A stretch of 64,000 nt of DNA from Micromonospora lutea (lineage in GTDB: Bacteria > Actinomycetota > Actinomycetes > Mycobacteriales > Micromonosporaceae). Within the stretch, counting starts at the first letter, position 1. Each line of letters starts with the position of its first letter. The notes beneath the pieces are model-generated. The model saw nothing but the letters and a program-made list of their open reading frames with translations, was not told the DNA's origin and did no database searches. The stretch is from assembly GCF_016863535.1 (NCBI RefSeq), contig NZ_BOPB01000021.1, forward strand, positions 92,924-156,923, read 5' to 3'. Shown piece by piece: positions 29,828 to 37,801 of this stretch. Made by a program: the position numbers and the translations under genes.

Positions 29828-31672
29828 TCAGTCCTCGTTGATCCGTTCGAACACCCGGAGCAGATTGTCCCGGCTGTGCCGCTCCAGCAGCACGCTGCCG
29901 TACAGCTCCTGCAGGGTCACCGTCCGACCGTCGTGCAGCGTCAATTCGGCCTTGAGCGGGATCTCCCTGGTGACCGTCACCGAACGCATCTCCTCGTACG
30001 GCAGGAACTGGTGCCGGGTGGCCAGCGTCGCGACCGGCGTCGATTCGAGCAGGCCCTTGAGCCGCTCCGCACCGTCGCCGGCCTTGCCCGGACCCCCGAC
30101 CATGATCAGACCGCGGTCGAGCACCAGCAGGTCATGCTGTACGCCGTCGACCTTCACGTTGCCGATGGCGCCGATGACGCCGGCGTTGTCGGCGGTGGCC
30201 CGGCGCTGCACCACGGTCGCGGCGGACGGGTCGACACCGAGCTCGGCGAGCCGGGCGAGTGCCTCGTCGACGGTGTCCGCGGAGACCGCCAGCTTGGCGA
30301 GCTCGGCGAGGTCCAACGGCTCGCCGCCGGTACCGACGAACTGGGCCGGACCGCTCCAGGACAGTTGCCAGTGCGCCCGCCGGGCGCGGACTGTCGCGTT
30401 GACCAGCAACATCTCCATCGGTCCGGCGAAGAGCGCCGCCGCCTCACGACGGGTGGCGTCACTGAAGAACTGCTCGGCGAACTCGCCCAGGCGTCCCGTC
30501 CGTACCAGATCGAGCACGGTGGTCAGGCCCGGATCGGCGACACCGGTGAACCGGCCGGCCGCCCGGTAGATGCCGTCCGCCTGGCGCTGCACGCCAGCGG
30601 CGATCGCCGCGTGGGTGAACTCCGGCCACGGCAGCACCTGACGGTTGCCGACATCGACGACGAGGCCCTGCAAGCGCCGACCGGCGTCATGGACGTCGGT
30701 GAGCAGCAGGTGCGCGGGACGGTCGTCGGCGCGGACCATGCCGGCCGGCAGTTGTGCCATCGCCTGGATCCGGATGCCGATCGGTGGATGGGTGTCCCAG
30801 CGGGACTGCTCGCGGTCCGGTGCGTCCTGCTGGAGCTTGTCGATCTCGTCCCGACGGGCCTGAAGAAGCTGTCCGAAGCCGCCGAACAGATCGTCCGGGG
30901 CGAGGCCGGCCTGCCATCCCGACTCCACGTACCGCCCGGTGAAGAAGTTCCAGGCCGCGTCGAGCGCCGGCAGGCTACGGAGCGCGGACGTGGCAGCCTC
31001 GTGCCCGGCGAGCTGGACGGAGGCCCGGTCGGCCTCCAACTCCTGCCGCCGCGACGCGGCGTTGTCGACCATCAGGTACAGCTTGGCGTAACCCCTGAAG
31101 ACCAGCCCGATCGGGTTGCGCGGCTTGATCCGCTCAATGGTGCCCTCGATCGCCAACCGACCCCGGTAGGCGACGCCACCCAGCCGGGTGTGCTTGCCGG
31201 AGTAGTGACCCAGCTCGTGCGCCAGCACCGAGCGGAGCTGGTCGATCCGCATCGCCTGGAGCAGCGGCAGACCCACGTAGAGGGTGCGCCGCCCGCCGAT
31301 CAACCCGAGCAGCCGGCTCTGCTCGCCGACCGCCGCGTTCACCTCCGGCACCAGCCGGATCTCGTCCGGTGCCCGGGTGCCGACCGCGTCGGCCAGCTCC
31401 CGGACGGTGGCCCACAACTGCGGTGCCTCCCGCTCGTCGAGCACCAGTCCGGGGGCCGGTTCGTTCTTCGTCCGGATCGCCCGCCAGAGCCCGACCGCCA
31501 CCGCACCCAGCGCGATGATCAGCGGCAGCAGCAGTTTCCCGGTGACCAGCCCGTTCGTGTGGCCGAACAGCCACACGCCGAGGGCAGCGACGGCCGCCAG
31601 CTGAAGCAGCGCGACCACGTAGAACCCGATCAACATGACCACCGAGGCGAGCGCCCGGTACGTCGCGGCCAT
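29828..31672 (-). CDS. M48-family membrane metallopeptidase
   Basis: The 614-residue protein has two N-terminal membrane helices (residues ~9-35 and 46-64) and the zinc motif HELGH at 152-156, followed by the E-x-D of the third ligand (RRQELEADRAS). This is the M48 (HtpX/Ste24-like) pattern. The C-terminal half is a long soluble extension, with a possible PH-like end (VTVTREIPLKAELTLHDGR). ATG 31672 has GGGAGG 8 nt upstream. The frame continues to 32839 as a shadow of tyrA. It is convergent with dapC. It probably degrades membrane or envelope proteins under stress. Confidence 0.9.
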   Translation of the reverse strand: MAATYRALASVVMLIGFYVVALLQLAAVAALGVWLFGHTNGLVTGKLLLPLIIALGAVAVGLWRAIRTKNEPAPGLVLDEREAPQLWATVRELADAVGTRAPDEIRLVPEVNAAVGEQSRLLGLIGGRRTLYVGLPLLQAMRIDQLRSVLAHELGHYSGKHTRLGGVAYRGRLAIEGTIERIKPRNPIGLVFRGYAKLYLMVDNAASRRQELEADRASVQLAGHEAATSALRSLPALDAAWNFFTGRYVESGWQAGLAPDDLFGGFGQLLQARRDEIDKLQQDAPDREQSRWDTHPPIGIRIQAMAQLPAGMVRADDRPAHLLLTDVHDAGRRLQGLVVDVGNRQVLPWPEFTHAAIAAGVQRQADGIYRAAGRFTGVADPGLTTVLDLVRTGRLGEFAEQFFSDATRREAAALFAGPMEMLLVNATVRARRAHWQLSWSGPAQFVGTGGEPLDLAELAKLAVSADTVDEALARLAELGVDPSAATVVQRRATADNAGVIGAIGNVKVDGVQHDLLVLDRGLIMVGGPGKAGDGAERLKGLLESTPVATLATRHQFLPYEEMRSVTVTREIPLKAELTLHDGRTVTLQELYGSVLLERHSRDNLLRVFERINED

Positions 31673-32030
31673 GGCCGTTCCTCCCCGTTCCGTACGCCCG
31701 CACGGCTGCGGGCGGCGCAGGGGACCGTACGGCTTGAAGGTTCGCCGGACATCCCCCTTCCGGTCCGGTTCCGCCGGCGCGCAGGCACTACGCGAAGCCG
31801 CGCAGCGACACGACTGGGGAGCCATCCGGGATCTGCTCGGTCCGGCCGTACGCGGCTGACGGCCGGGACGCGTACCGGTCCGGTCGGCGGGTGTCGAAGC
31901 GGCCGGCGCTATCCTCGGCGCGGACGTAGGGCGTGTCTGCGAAGATCGTGGCAGTTCGACGCGGATTCGGCAGGCACGCCGCCGCGGGGCCGGCCGGCTC
32001 CGTGACGACACGGAACGTCGAGGTAGGCGG
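31673..32030 (+). other. Divergent intergenic region with a possible ORF fragment
   Basis: This 358-bp gap separates the M48 gene from tyrA. A plus-strand stretch (about 31770-31859) reads as a protein-like tail (GAQALREAAQRHDWGAIRDL ...) ending at TGA 31859, but it has no start with a ribosome site; the frame begins inside the M48 gene. I cannot tell a remnant from chance. A GAGG lies shortly before the tyrA ATG. Nothing else stands out. Confidence 0.3.
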
Positions 32031-33041
32031 ATGGTGCTCAGGGCCGGCACACGGCTGCGGGCAGCGGTGGTCGGCACCGGCCTGATCGGTGGCTCGGTGC
32101 TGCTCCGACTGCACGCCGTCGGATTGGACGTGACCGGCTGGGACCCGGACGAGCAGACCCGCGGGCAGGCTCGGCTGGCCGGCGTACCGATGGCTGAGCG
32201 GCTGACCGAGGCCGTGGCCGGTCGGGACGTGGTGTTCCTCGGCGGGCCGCTGCCCACGCTGCCCGCCACCCTGGTCGAGGTTGCCGCTGCCACCGCCGAG
32301 GATTGCCTGATCACCGACGTGGGCAGCACCAAGGCCGAGTTGGCGGCGTTCGCCGCGGACCGGGGGCTGACCAACCGGTTCGTGCCCGGACATCCGATGG
32401 CCGGCACCGACCGGGCGGGGCTCGCGGCGGCGCTGCCGGACCTGTTCAGCGGTGCTGCCTGGGTGCTCTGCCCCGCACCGGACGGGCTGGCCGCGTTCCG
32501 TCGCCTCGTCACCCTGATCACCGACGTCTTCGCCGCCCGGGTGGTGCCGATGGCGGCGGACCGGCACGACGCCGTGGTGGCGCTCGCCTCGCACGTGCCG
32601 CATGTGCTCGCCGGGGCGCTGGCCGGCGCGGCGCACCGATCGCCATTGCGTGACGCGGTCCTGACGCTGGCCGCCGGGAGTTTCCGGGACGGTACCCGGG
32701 TCGCGGGCACCCCGCCGCACCGCACCGGCAACATGCTGCGCGGCAACCGCGACCAGGTGCTGGCAGCGTTGGACCAGGTCACCGCGTTTCTCGACGAGTT
32801 GGCCGGTGCGTTGCGTTCCGACGACGCCGACGCCCTCACCGCCCGGTGCGCCGAGGCCGGTGCCGCCCGGGCCGAGCTGGCCGGCCGCCCGTACGACCAG
32901 CAGGTCCGGTCGTTCCCGGCGGACGCGGAACCGGCCGAGGTGGCCTGGTTGCACGGCGTCGGGGCGGCCGGCGGCCACCTGAGCGGGTGTGGTGCGGTGG
33001 CAGGCGGCGTCTCCTATCTCGCTCACCTGCCGCGGGTTTGA
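32031..33041 (+). CDS. tyrA: Prephenate dehydrogenase
   Basis: TyrA oxidatively decarboxylates prephenate to 4-hydroxyphenylpyruvate on the way to tyrosine. The 336-residue protein has the NAD-binding GTGLIGGSV at residues ~15-23, the substrate-loop VGSTKAE, the GHPMAGTDRAG catalytic region and the helical C-terminal domain. There is no ACT domain, so feedback control by that route is absent. ATG 32031 has a GAGG ribosome site. The next gene (SIMPL) is 61 bp downstream but seems to have its own promoter. Confidence 0.92.
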   Translation: MVLRAGTRLRAAVVGTGLIGGSVLLRLHAVGLDVTGWDPDEQTRGQARLAGVPMAERLTEAVAGRDVVFLGGPLPTLPATLVEVAAATAEDCLITDVGSTKAELAAFAADRGLTNRFVPGHPMAGTDRAGLAAALPDLFSGAAWVLCPAPDGLAAFRRLVTLITDVFAARVVPMAADRHDAVVALASHVPHVLAGALAGAAHRSPLRDAVLTLAAGSFRDGTRVAGTPPHRTGNMLRGNRDQVLAALDQVTAFLDELAGALRSDDADALTARCAEAGAARAELAGRPYDQQVRSFPADAEPAEVAWLHGVGAAGGHLSGCGAVAGGVSYLAHLPRV

Positions 33042-33101
33042 ACGGCGCTGTACCCGGCTCATCGGTGGGCGCGGCGTCGGGTCCGCCAGTAGGGTGAGCG
33101 C

Positions 33102-33749
33102 ATGGTGGACGGACCGGTGGTGACCGTACGTGGCGAGGCGTACCGCGAGGTCCCGCCGGAGTTCGCCCGGTTCACCGTGGCCGCGTTGGCCCGCGACCGG
33201 GAACGGGAGCCGACGCTTACCCGGCTGGCCGAGCGGGCCGCGGCGATCCGGGTCCTGCTCGATTCGTACGGTCCGATGATCGACCGACGGGAGACCGGCG
33301 ACCTGCGGGTGCGGCCCGAGACCCGGCGCTCCGGGGAGCGGGTCGTGGCCTGGCACGGGTCGGTGGTGACCACGGTGACGGTCAGCGACTTCACCGCCCT
33401 CGGTGAGGTGATGCTGCGCCTGGCTGATCAGGATCAGGTCGAGGTGGCCGGCCCCTGGTGGTCGCTGCGCCCGGACAGCCCGGTCTACCGGCAGGCCCGG
33501 CATGCCGCGATCAGCGATGCGTTGCAGCGGGCCCGTGAATACGCCGAGGCCCTCGGTGCCCAGGTCACCGACTTGGTCGAGCTCTCCGACGAGGGTGGCA
33601 CCGCCCAGCCGATGATGGCCCGGATGGCCTTCGACACCGGTGGGGTCGAGGCCGCTGGTCCGCCTGAACTGGATCTCGACCCGCAGCCGCAGAGCGTGCA
33701 CGCGGCCGTTCGGGCCCGGTTCACGATCAGCCGCCCGGTCCTGTCCTGA
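33102..33749 (+). CDS. SIMPL-domain (DUF541) protein
   Basis: The 215-residue protein is a single SIMPL/DUF541 domain: VTVRGEAYREVPPEFARF at the start, then a VTTVTVSDFTALGEVML region and RQARHAAISDALQRAREYAEALG. Unlike many relatives it has no signal peptide, so it stays in the cytoplasm. The ATG at 33102 is preceded by TAGGGT (33090-33095) at 6 nt, so it is probably leaderless. The stop overlaps the next start (ATGA-type: TGATG). The molecular function of the family is not known. Confidence 0.87.
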   Translation: MVDGPVVTVRGEAYREVPPEFARFTVAALARDREREPTLTRLAERAAAIRVLLDSYGPMIDRRETGDLRVRPETRRSGERVVAWHGSVVTTVTVSDFTALGEVMLRLADQDQVEVAGPWWSLRPDSPVYRQARHAAISDALQRAREYAEALGAQVTDLVELSDEGGTAQPMMARMAFDTGGVEAAGPPELDLDPQPQSVHAAVRARFTISRPVLS

Positions 33750-34396
33750 TGACTCTCGCTGAGCTGTTGCCGGTCGAGGACCTGCTGGCGCGCGCCCGGG
33801 CGCTGGCCGATGCCGGGCCGAGACAACTGCTCGGCATCACCGGCGCTCCCGGTGTCGGCAAGTCGACGCTGGCCGCACAGGTGGTGGAGGCGGTCGGCCC
33901 GGCCGCCCGGCTGGTGCCGATGGACGGCTTCCATCTCGCCCAGGACGAGTTGCTCCGGCTCGATCGGGCCCTGCGGAAGGGTTCCATCGACACCTTCGAC
34001 GCCAACGGCTACGTCTCGCTGCTGCGTCGCCTGCGACGCAAGGAACCGACGTCGGTCTGGGCGCCGCAGTTCCGCCGGGACCTGGAGGAGCCGATCGCCG
34101 GTGCGATCGAGGTGCCGCCGGAGGTTCGGTTGGTGGTCACCGAGGGCAACTACCTGCTGATTCCGAACTGGCCCTGGGACGAGGTACGTTCCCTGCTGCA
34201 CGAGGCATGGTTTCTGGATCTCGACGCCGATCTGCGGCGTCGTCGGTTGGTGGCTCGGCACATGGCGTACGGGCGGTCGGAACAGGACGCCCGAGCCTGG
34301 GCGATGGGCAGCGACGAGGTGAACGCGGCGCTGGTGGCCGGCACCGCCGAACGCGCCGACCTGGTGGTACGCCTAGCCGGGCCGCCGTCGGGGTGA
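33749..34396 (+). CDS. Nucleoside/fructose-kinase-like P-loop kinase
   Basis: The 215-residue protein is a P-loop kinase of the uridine-kinase/pantothenate-kinase superfamily, YggC/FrcK-like. Walker A GAPGVGKST is at about residues 30-38, the acceptor region VPMDGFHLAQDEL and the lid with RRRRLVARHMAYG follow. The start overlaps the SIMPL stop, so the two are coupled. The last 24 bp overlap, tail to tail, the end of the large hydrolase gene. It phosphorylates a small molecule; which one is not visible. Confidence 0.88.
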   Translation: MTLAELLPVEDLLARARALADAGPRQLLGITGAPGVGKSTLAAQVVEAVGPAARLVPMDGFHLAQDELLRLDRALRKGSIDTFDANGYVSLLRRLRRKEPTSVWAPQFRRDLEEPIAGAIEVPPEVRLVVTEGNYLLIPNWPWDEVRSLLHEAWFLDLDADLRRRRLVARHMAYGRSEQDARAWAMGSDEVNAALVAGTAERADLVVRLAGPPSG

Positions 34397-37000
34397 CGGG
34401 ACGGCTCGCCGCAGCAGCCACGCCACCCGGGACCTCTCCCGTTGGAACTCGGCGGCCTCCGGATATCCGCTGTGGCTGCGGATCGGCGGGTCGGCAACCT
34501 CGCCGTCGCTCGGATGCAGCGCCTCCGGATCGGTCACCGCGATGTCCCGTTCTCCGGCGGTGACCGCCCAGCCGAGCGGATCGGTGTCCCGCCAGAAGTT
34601 CGTCCACCGGGTTCCGCCGCCGGGGCGGGTCAGTGCCTCGGCCAGCACCGTTAGCCGGTCCGGCCCGAAGTAGGCGGGAAAGATCCGACCGTAGAGGCGG
34701 GTCAGTTGGCAGCCGTAGGAGAAGAACCAGATCCGGCGTCGCCAACGCCGTGGCATCTGCAGGATGACCGCCGCGCAGATCACCGTGCCCTGGCTGTGCC
34801 CGGAAAGGATGATGCCCTCCACCCGGCGCGGATCGTGCTCGGCCAGCGCGATCAGGCCGGCCGTGCGGGTGAGCAGTTCGGGTACCGCCCGCTCGGCGTA
34901 GCTCGGTGGCGCCAGCGGATGGGCGGCGCGCGGCCAGAAGGTTCCCACGTCCCAGATCACCCCGACGGAGCGGCGGATGGAGTTCTTGCGGTAGACGAGC
35001 AGCCCGACGGCGGCCACCGCCACCGGCAGCCAGCCGAGCAGGGCGGCACCGATGTCCGCCACCGCCGCGGTCACGAGGGCGGCTCCGCTCGTCCCGGTCT
35101 GCGGGAGGGGACACGCGAGCGCGGCCGCGCAGCCCAGCACGACGAGGACCGTCATGGCGCCGGCGTACCAACCGATCAGGCGTAGCGCGTGTTCACCCAC
35201 CAGCCGGTGCAGCGCCTGGTGGACGCTCACGTCGCGGGCGCGGCGCAGGTCGTGTGCGGACATTCGGCCGCCACGGCCAATCAGTTGGGCGTATTCCTCA
35301 TGGCGCAATCGGTGCAGGAGCACCACGGCGCGGAGGGCGACCAGGGCGAGTAGCAGCAGCGCGGCGGCGAAGGTCAGGCCAGCCCAGGTCACCGGGATCG
35401 GCGGGACGACCCGGGGACCGTTGCCGGGGGTGCCGTCGCCGTTGAGTCGGTCGGTGACCCAGTAGAGCACCCCGGTGCCGTACGCGAGACAGAGCAGCCA
35501 GCCGAAGCCGGCGATGACGGCGGGCGCCCGACCGTGCCAGGCCAGGTCGGTGTGCGGTTCGAGCGGCTGGGTGCATCCGGTGGGGCGGGTCCGGGGCAGC
35601 AGCAGGCCGATCGTGGCGAGACCGAGCAGCGGCAGGGTGAACTGCGGCAGTGTCGCCGGGGCCGGTGGTGCGGCAGGTAGCCAACCGTGGTGCCAGGCGG
35701 CCCCGAGGGCGATCAGCAGCGCGGCAGCGGCCGGTATGGCGCCACCACGCCGGCCGGAGCGGGCAGTCGCGCCGATCGCGATGAGCAGGAGCAGTTGACC
35801 GGTGCCGAGCCCGGTGATGGCCTGGTCGAAGCCAGGTAACGACCGGTCTATCCGGCAGCCGGGCTGGGTGGGGTCGTCGTCGCAGCCGACGGGTGGACGT
35901 AGTTCGGCCAGTGGGATGCCGGCGGCACCGTCGGGCAACAGCAGCACCGTGAAGGTTGCGGCCAGGCCGATTCCGGTGAGGACGATGACCGCGATGCTCC
36001 ATCGGCCGAGCGGAGTGGCACCGGCGCGTCGGGTCAGGAAGGGCCGGCCGACGGCCACCAGCGTGATCACCAGAACGGCGGTGAAAGCGGTCACGGCGGA
36101 CCAGGTGACCACCGCGCGGGCGCCCTGTGGCGGGTCGAGCACCGAGACCGTGCCGAGTGGGACGGCTGCCGCCACCACGATGCCGGTGCACAGGTGCAGT
36201 ACGGCCGAACGACGTAGTTGCCCCTCGCCCCACCAGAACGTCGGGTCCTGGAGCGGGTTGGTCGGTGGCCCGGGCGGCGGCTCGGGCACCGGCGGTGGCT
36301 CCTGCACGGGCTGACTGAGCGGTACGTCGGCGTCGGCGGGTGGCGGGGTACGCCGACCCGCCGGATCGGTGGTCGGGTCGGCCGGCATCACCGCCTCGTA
36401 CTGGTAGGTCCGCCAGGTGACCAGACCGAGCACCCCGATCATGGTCAGCGGCACGGTGAGGCCGATGGCCAGGGCCCGACCGCCCTGCTGCCACCAGGGG
36501 TCGGCGAGGAAATCCCACGGCCCGGGAACGCGGCTCAGGCAGTCCTCGTCCACGCACTGCCAGCCGATGAGATCGACGCCGACACCGGTCATCGTGAGCA
36601 CGGCGCTGCTGGTCAGGCTCAGGCAGAAGAGCCTGATCAGCCAGGCCGTCATGCCGGAGCGGCTGGCCAGCCGTTCGGTGGTGGGGTCGGCCGGTATCCC
36701 GGGGCGGGCGTGCAGTGCGACGTTGGCCAGGGTGAAGGGCAACAGCAGCGTCCACAGGGCCCGCTCCACGTCGCGGGCGGTCCGCGCACCGGAGGTCAAC
36801 TGCCCCCAGCTGTACGCCTCGACGACGATCGGGTCGACGGGCAGGGCATTCGGGGACCGGTAGAAGCCGGTGACCGGGCCACCGGCGACGAGCCGGGGCG
36901 GCGGTGCCTCGCAGCCGGGTTCCGCCGTCAGGCCCAGGATCTCGGCGGGTGGTGTGTTGGACACGCCGTGTACGCGCAGTTCGAGGATCCGACCGCCCAT
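34373..37000 (-). CDS. 875-aa polytopic membrane protein with a split serine-hydrolase fold
   Basis: I do not know a named family. The N-terminus (ILELRVHGVSNTPPAEILG) looks like the first strand and oxyanion loop of an alpha/beta hydrolase. About 13 hydrophobic segments follow between residues ~85 and 660, with a Pro-rich cytoplasmic loop near 210-250. The C-terminal ~200 residues continue the hydrolase: SGHSQGTV with Ser736, DTDPLG with Asp805/807 and a possible His843 in RSHSGYP. So the fold seems to be interrupted by a membrane domain. ATG 37000 starts it. It overlaps the convergent kinase by 24 bp. The activity could be on lipids or quorum-type esters; that is conjecture. Confidence 0.85.
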   Translation of the reverse strand: MGGRILELRVHGVSNTPPAEILGLTAEPGCEAPPPRLVAGGPVTGFYRSPNALPVDPIVVEAYSWGQLTSGARTARDVERALWTLLLPFTLANVALHARPGIPADPTTERLASRSGMTAWLIRLFCLSLTSSAVLTMTGVGVDLIGWQCVDEDCLSRVPGPWDFLADPWWQQGGRALAIGLTVPLTMIGVLGLVTWRTYQYEAVMPADPTTDPAGRRTPPPADADVPLSQPVQEPPPVPEPPPGPPTNPLQDPTFWWGEGQLRRSAVLHLCTGIVVAAAVPLGTVSVLDPPQGARAVVTWSAVTAFTAVLVITLVAVGRPFLTRRAGATPLGRWSIAVIVLTGIGLAATFTVLLLPDGAAGIPLAELRPPVGCDDDPTQPGCRIDRSLPGFDQAITGLGTGQLLLLIAIGATARSGRRGGAIPAAAALLIALGAAWHHGWLPAAPPAPATLPQFTLPLLGLATIGLLLPRTRPTGCTQPLEPHTDLAWHGRAPAVIAGFGWLLCLAYGTGVLYWVTDRLNGDGTPGNGPRVVPPIPVTWAGLTFAAALLLLALVALRAVVLLHRLRHEEYAQLIGRGGRMSAHDLRRARDVSVHQALHRLVGEHALRLIGWYAGAMTVLVVLGCAAALACPLPQTGTSGAALVTAAVADIGAALLGWLPVAVAAVGLLVYRKNSIRRSVGVIWDVGTFWPRAAHPLAPPSYAERAVPELLTRTAGLIALAEHDPRRVEGIILSGHSQGTVICAAVILQMPRRWRRRIWFFSYGCQLTRLYGRIFPAYFGPDRLTVLAEALTRPGGGTRWTNFWRDTDPLGWAVTAGERDIAVTDPEALHPSDGEVADPPIRSHSGYPEAAEFQRERSRVAWLLRRAVPSPRRRPG

Positions 37001-37103
37001 GCGTGCCTCCTGGTGACGTTGTTGTCACCTACAGTGCCCGATGTGGTGGGTCGGATGCCACTCGTCGTGGCGGTGTTTATGCAGCTAGAGGGGTTAATGT
37101 GGG

Positions 37104-37661
37104 TCAGTCGAGCTGGCGTACCGGGCGGGCCGGATTACCGACCGCGACGACGTTGGCGGGCAGGTCGCGGGTTACCACGGCACCCGCGCCGACGACGGTG
37201 TTGTCACCGACGGTGACGCCGGCGAGGACGATTGCTCCGCCACCGAGCCAGACGTTGTCGCCGATGCTGATCGGTTGGGCGGCCTCCCACTTCGCCCGGC
37301 GTGGCTCCGGCTCCACCGGGTGCGTGGGGGTGAGCAGTTGCACGTTCGGACCGACCTGCACGTCGGCGCCGATGGTGATCGGTGCGACGTCGAGGAAGAC
37401 CGCGTGGTAGTTGACGAAGCTGCGGGGCCCGATCCGGATGTGGTAGCCGTAGTCGCAGGAGAACGGCGGTCGGATCTCGACCTCCTTGCCGAGTTCGCCG
37501 AGCAGCTCGTGCAGCGCCGCCTGACGGGCCTCCCGGTCGTCGACACCACCGCTGTTGATCCGTTCCATCAGGCGTAGGGCGCGCAGGTGGTCGGCGATCA
37601 GTTCCGGGTCGTCGGCGAGGTACGGATCACCGGCGAGCATGCGCTCCTTCATGGACGTCAT
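37104..37661 (-). CDS. Maltose/galactoside O-acetyltransferase-like hexapeptide protein
   Basis: The protein has a helical N-terminus of the Maa type (KERMLAGDPYLADDPELIADH) and a left-handed beta-helix of hexapeptide repeats ending in VVAVGNPARPVRQL. It should transfer acetyl from acetyl-CoA to a sugar. The His of the active site lies in LLTPTHPVEPEPRR. The start is uncertain: ATG 37661 (family-like MTSMKERM) or ATG 37673; neither has a good ribosome site. The length is 185 residues. It is divergent from the subtilase. Confidence 0.9.
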   Translation of the reverse strand: MTSMKERMLAGDPYLADDPELIADHLRALRLMERINSGGVDDREARQAALHELLGELGKEVEIRPPFSCDYGYHIRIGPRSFVNYHAVFLDVAPITIGADVQVGPNVQLLTPTHPVEPEPRRAKWEAAQPISIGDNVWLGGGAIVLAGVTVGDNTVVGAGAVVTRDLPANVVAVGNPARPVRQLD

Positions 37662-37721
37662 CCGTCCGATCATGCCGGGCGTCGCCGTGGCGAGGACTCA
37701 ACTTCGTCGAATTCCTGACTC

Positions 37722-37741
37722 CTATTTGCATACCCGGTATG
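37722..37741 (+). promoter_or_regulatory. Shared promoter/operator motif upstream of the subtilase
   Basis: The sequence CTATTTGCATACCCGGTATG contains the near-perfect dyad CATACC-C-GGTATG. A near copy occurs on the minus strand at 43627-43646, in the same orientation relative to the downstream gene (17 of 20 bases identical). Here it lies 60 bp before the subtilase start. The dyad is a candidate operator next to a promoter. Confidence 0.55.
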
Positions 37742-37801
37742 TAAGGGTGAGAGGGATCGATGTGTCCTACATCGATACAGACGCTCCAGAGGAGGATTCA
37801 G

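Noticed and set aside
31788..33701. 637-aa minus ORF over tyrA and the SIMPL gene
   Set aside because: Shadow of tyrA and its neighbour; no ribosome site or domain.
37760..37801. ATG 37760 as subtilase start
   Set aside because: It has no ribosome site, and the signal peptide begins at TTG 37802, which has AGAGGAGG 6 nt upstream.
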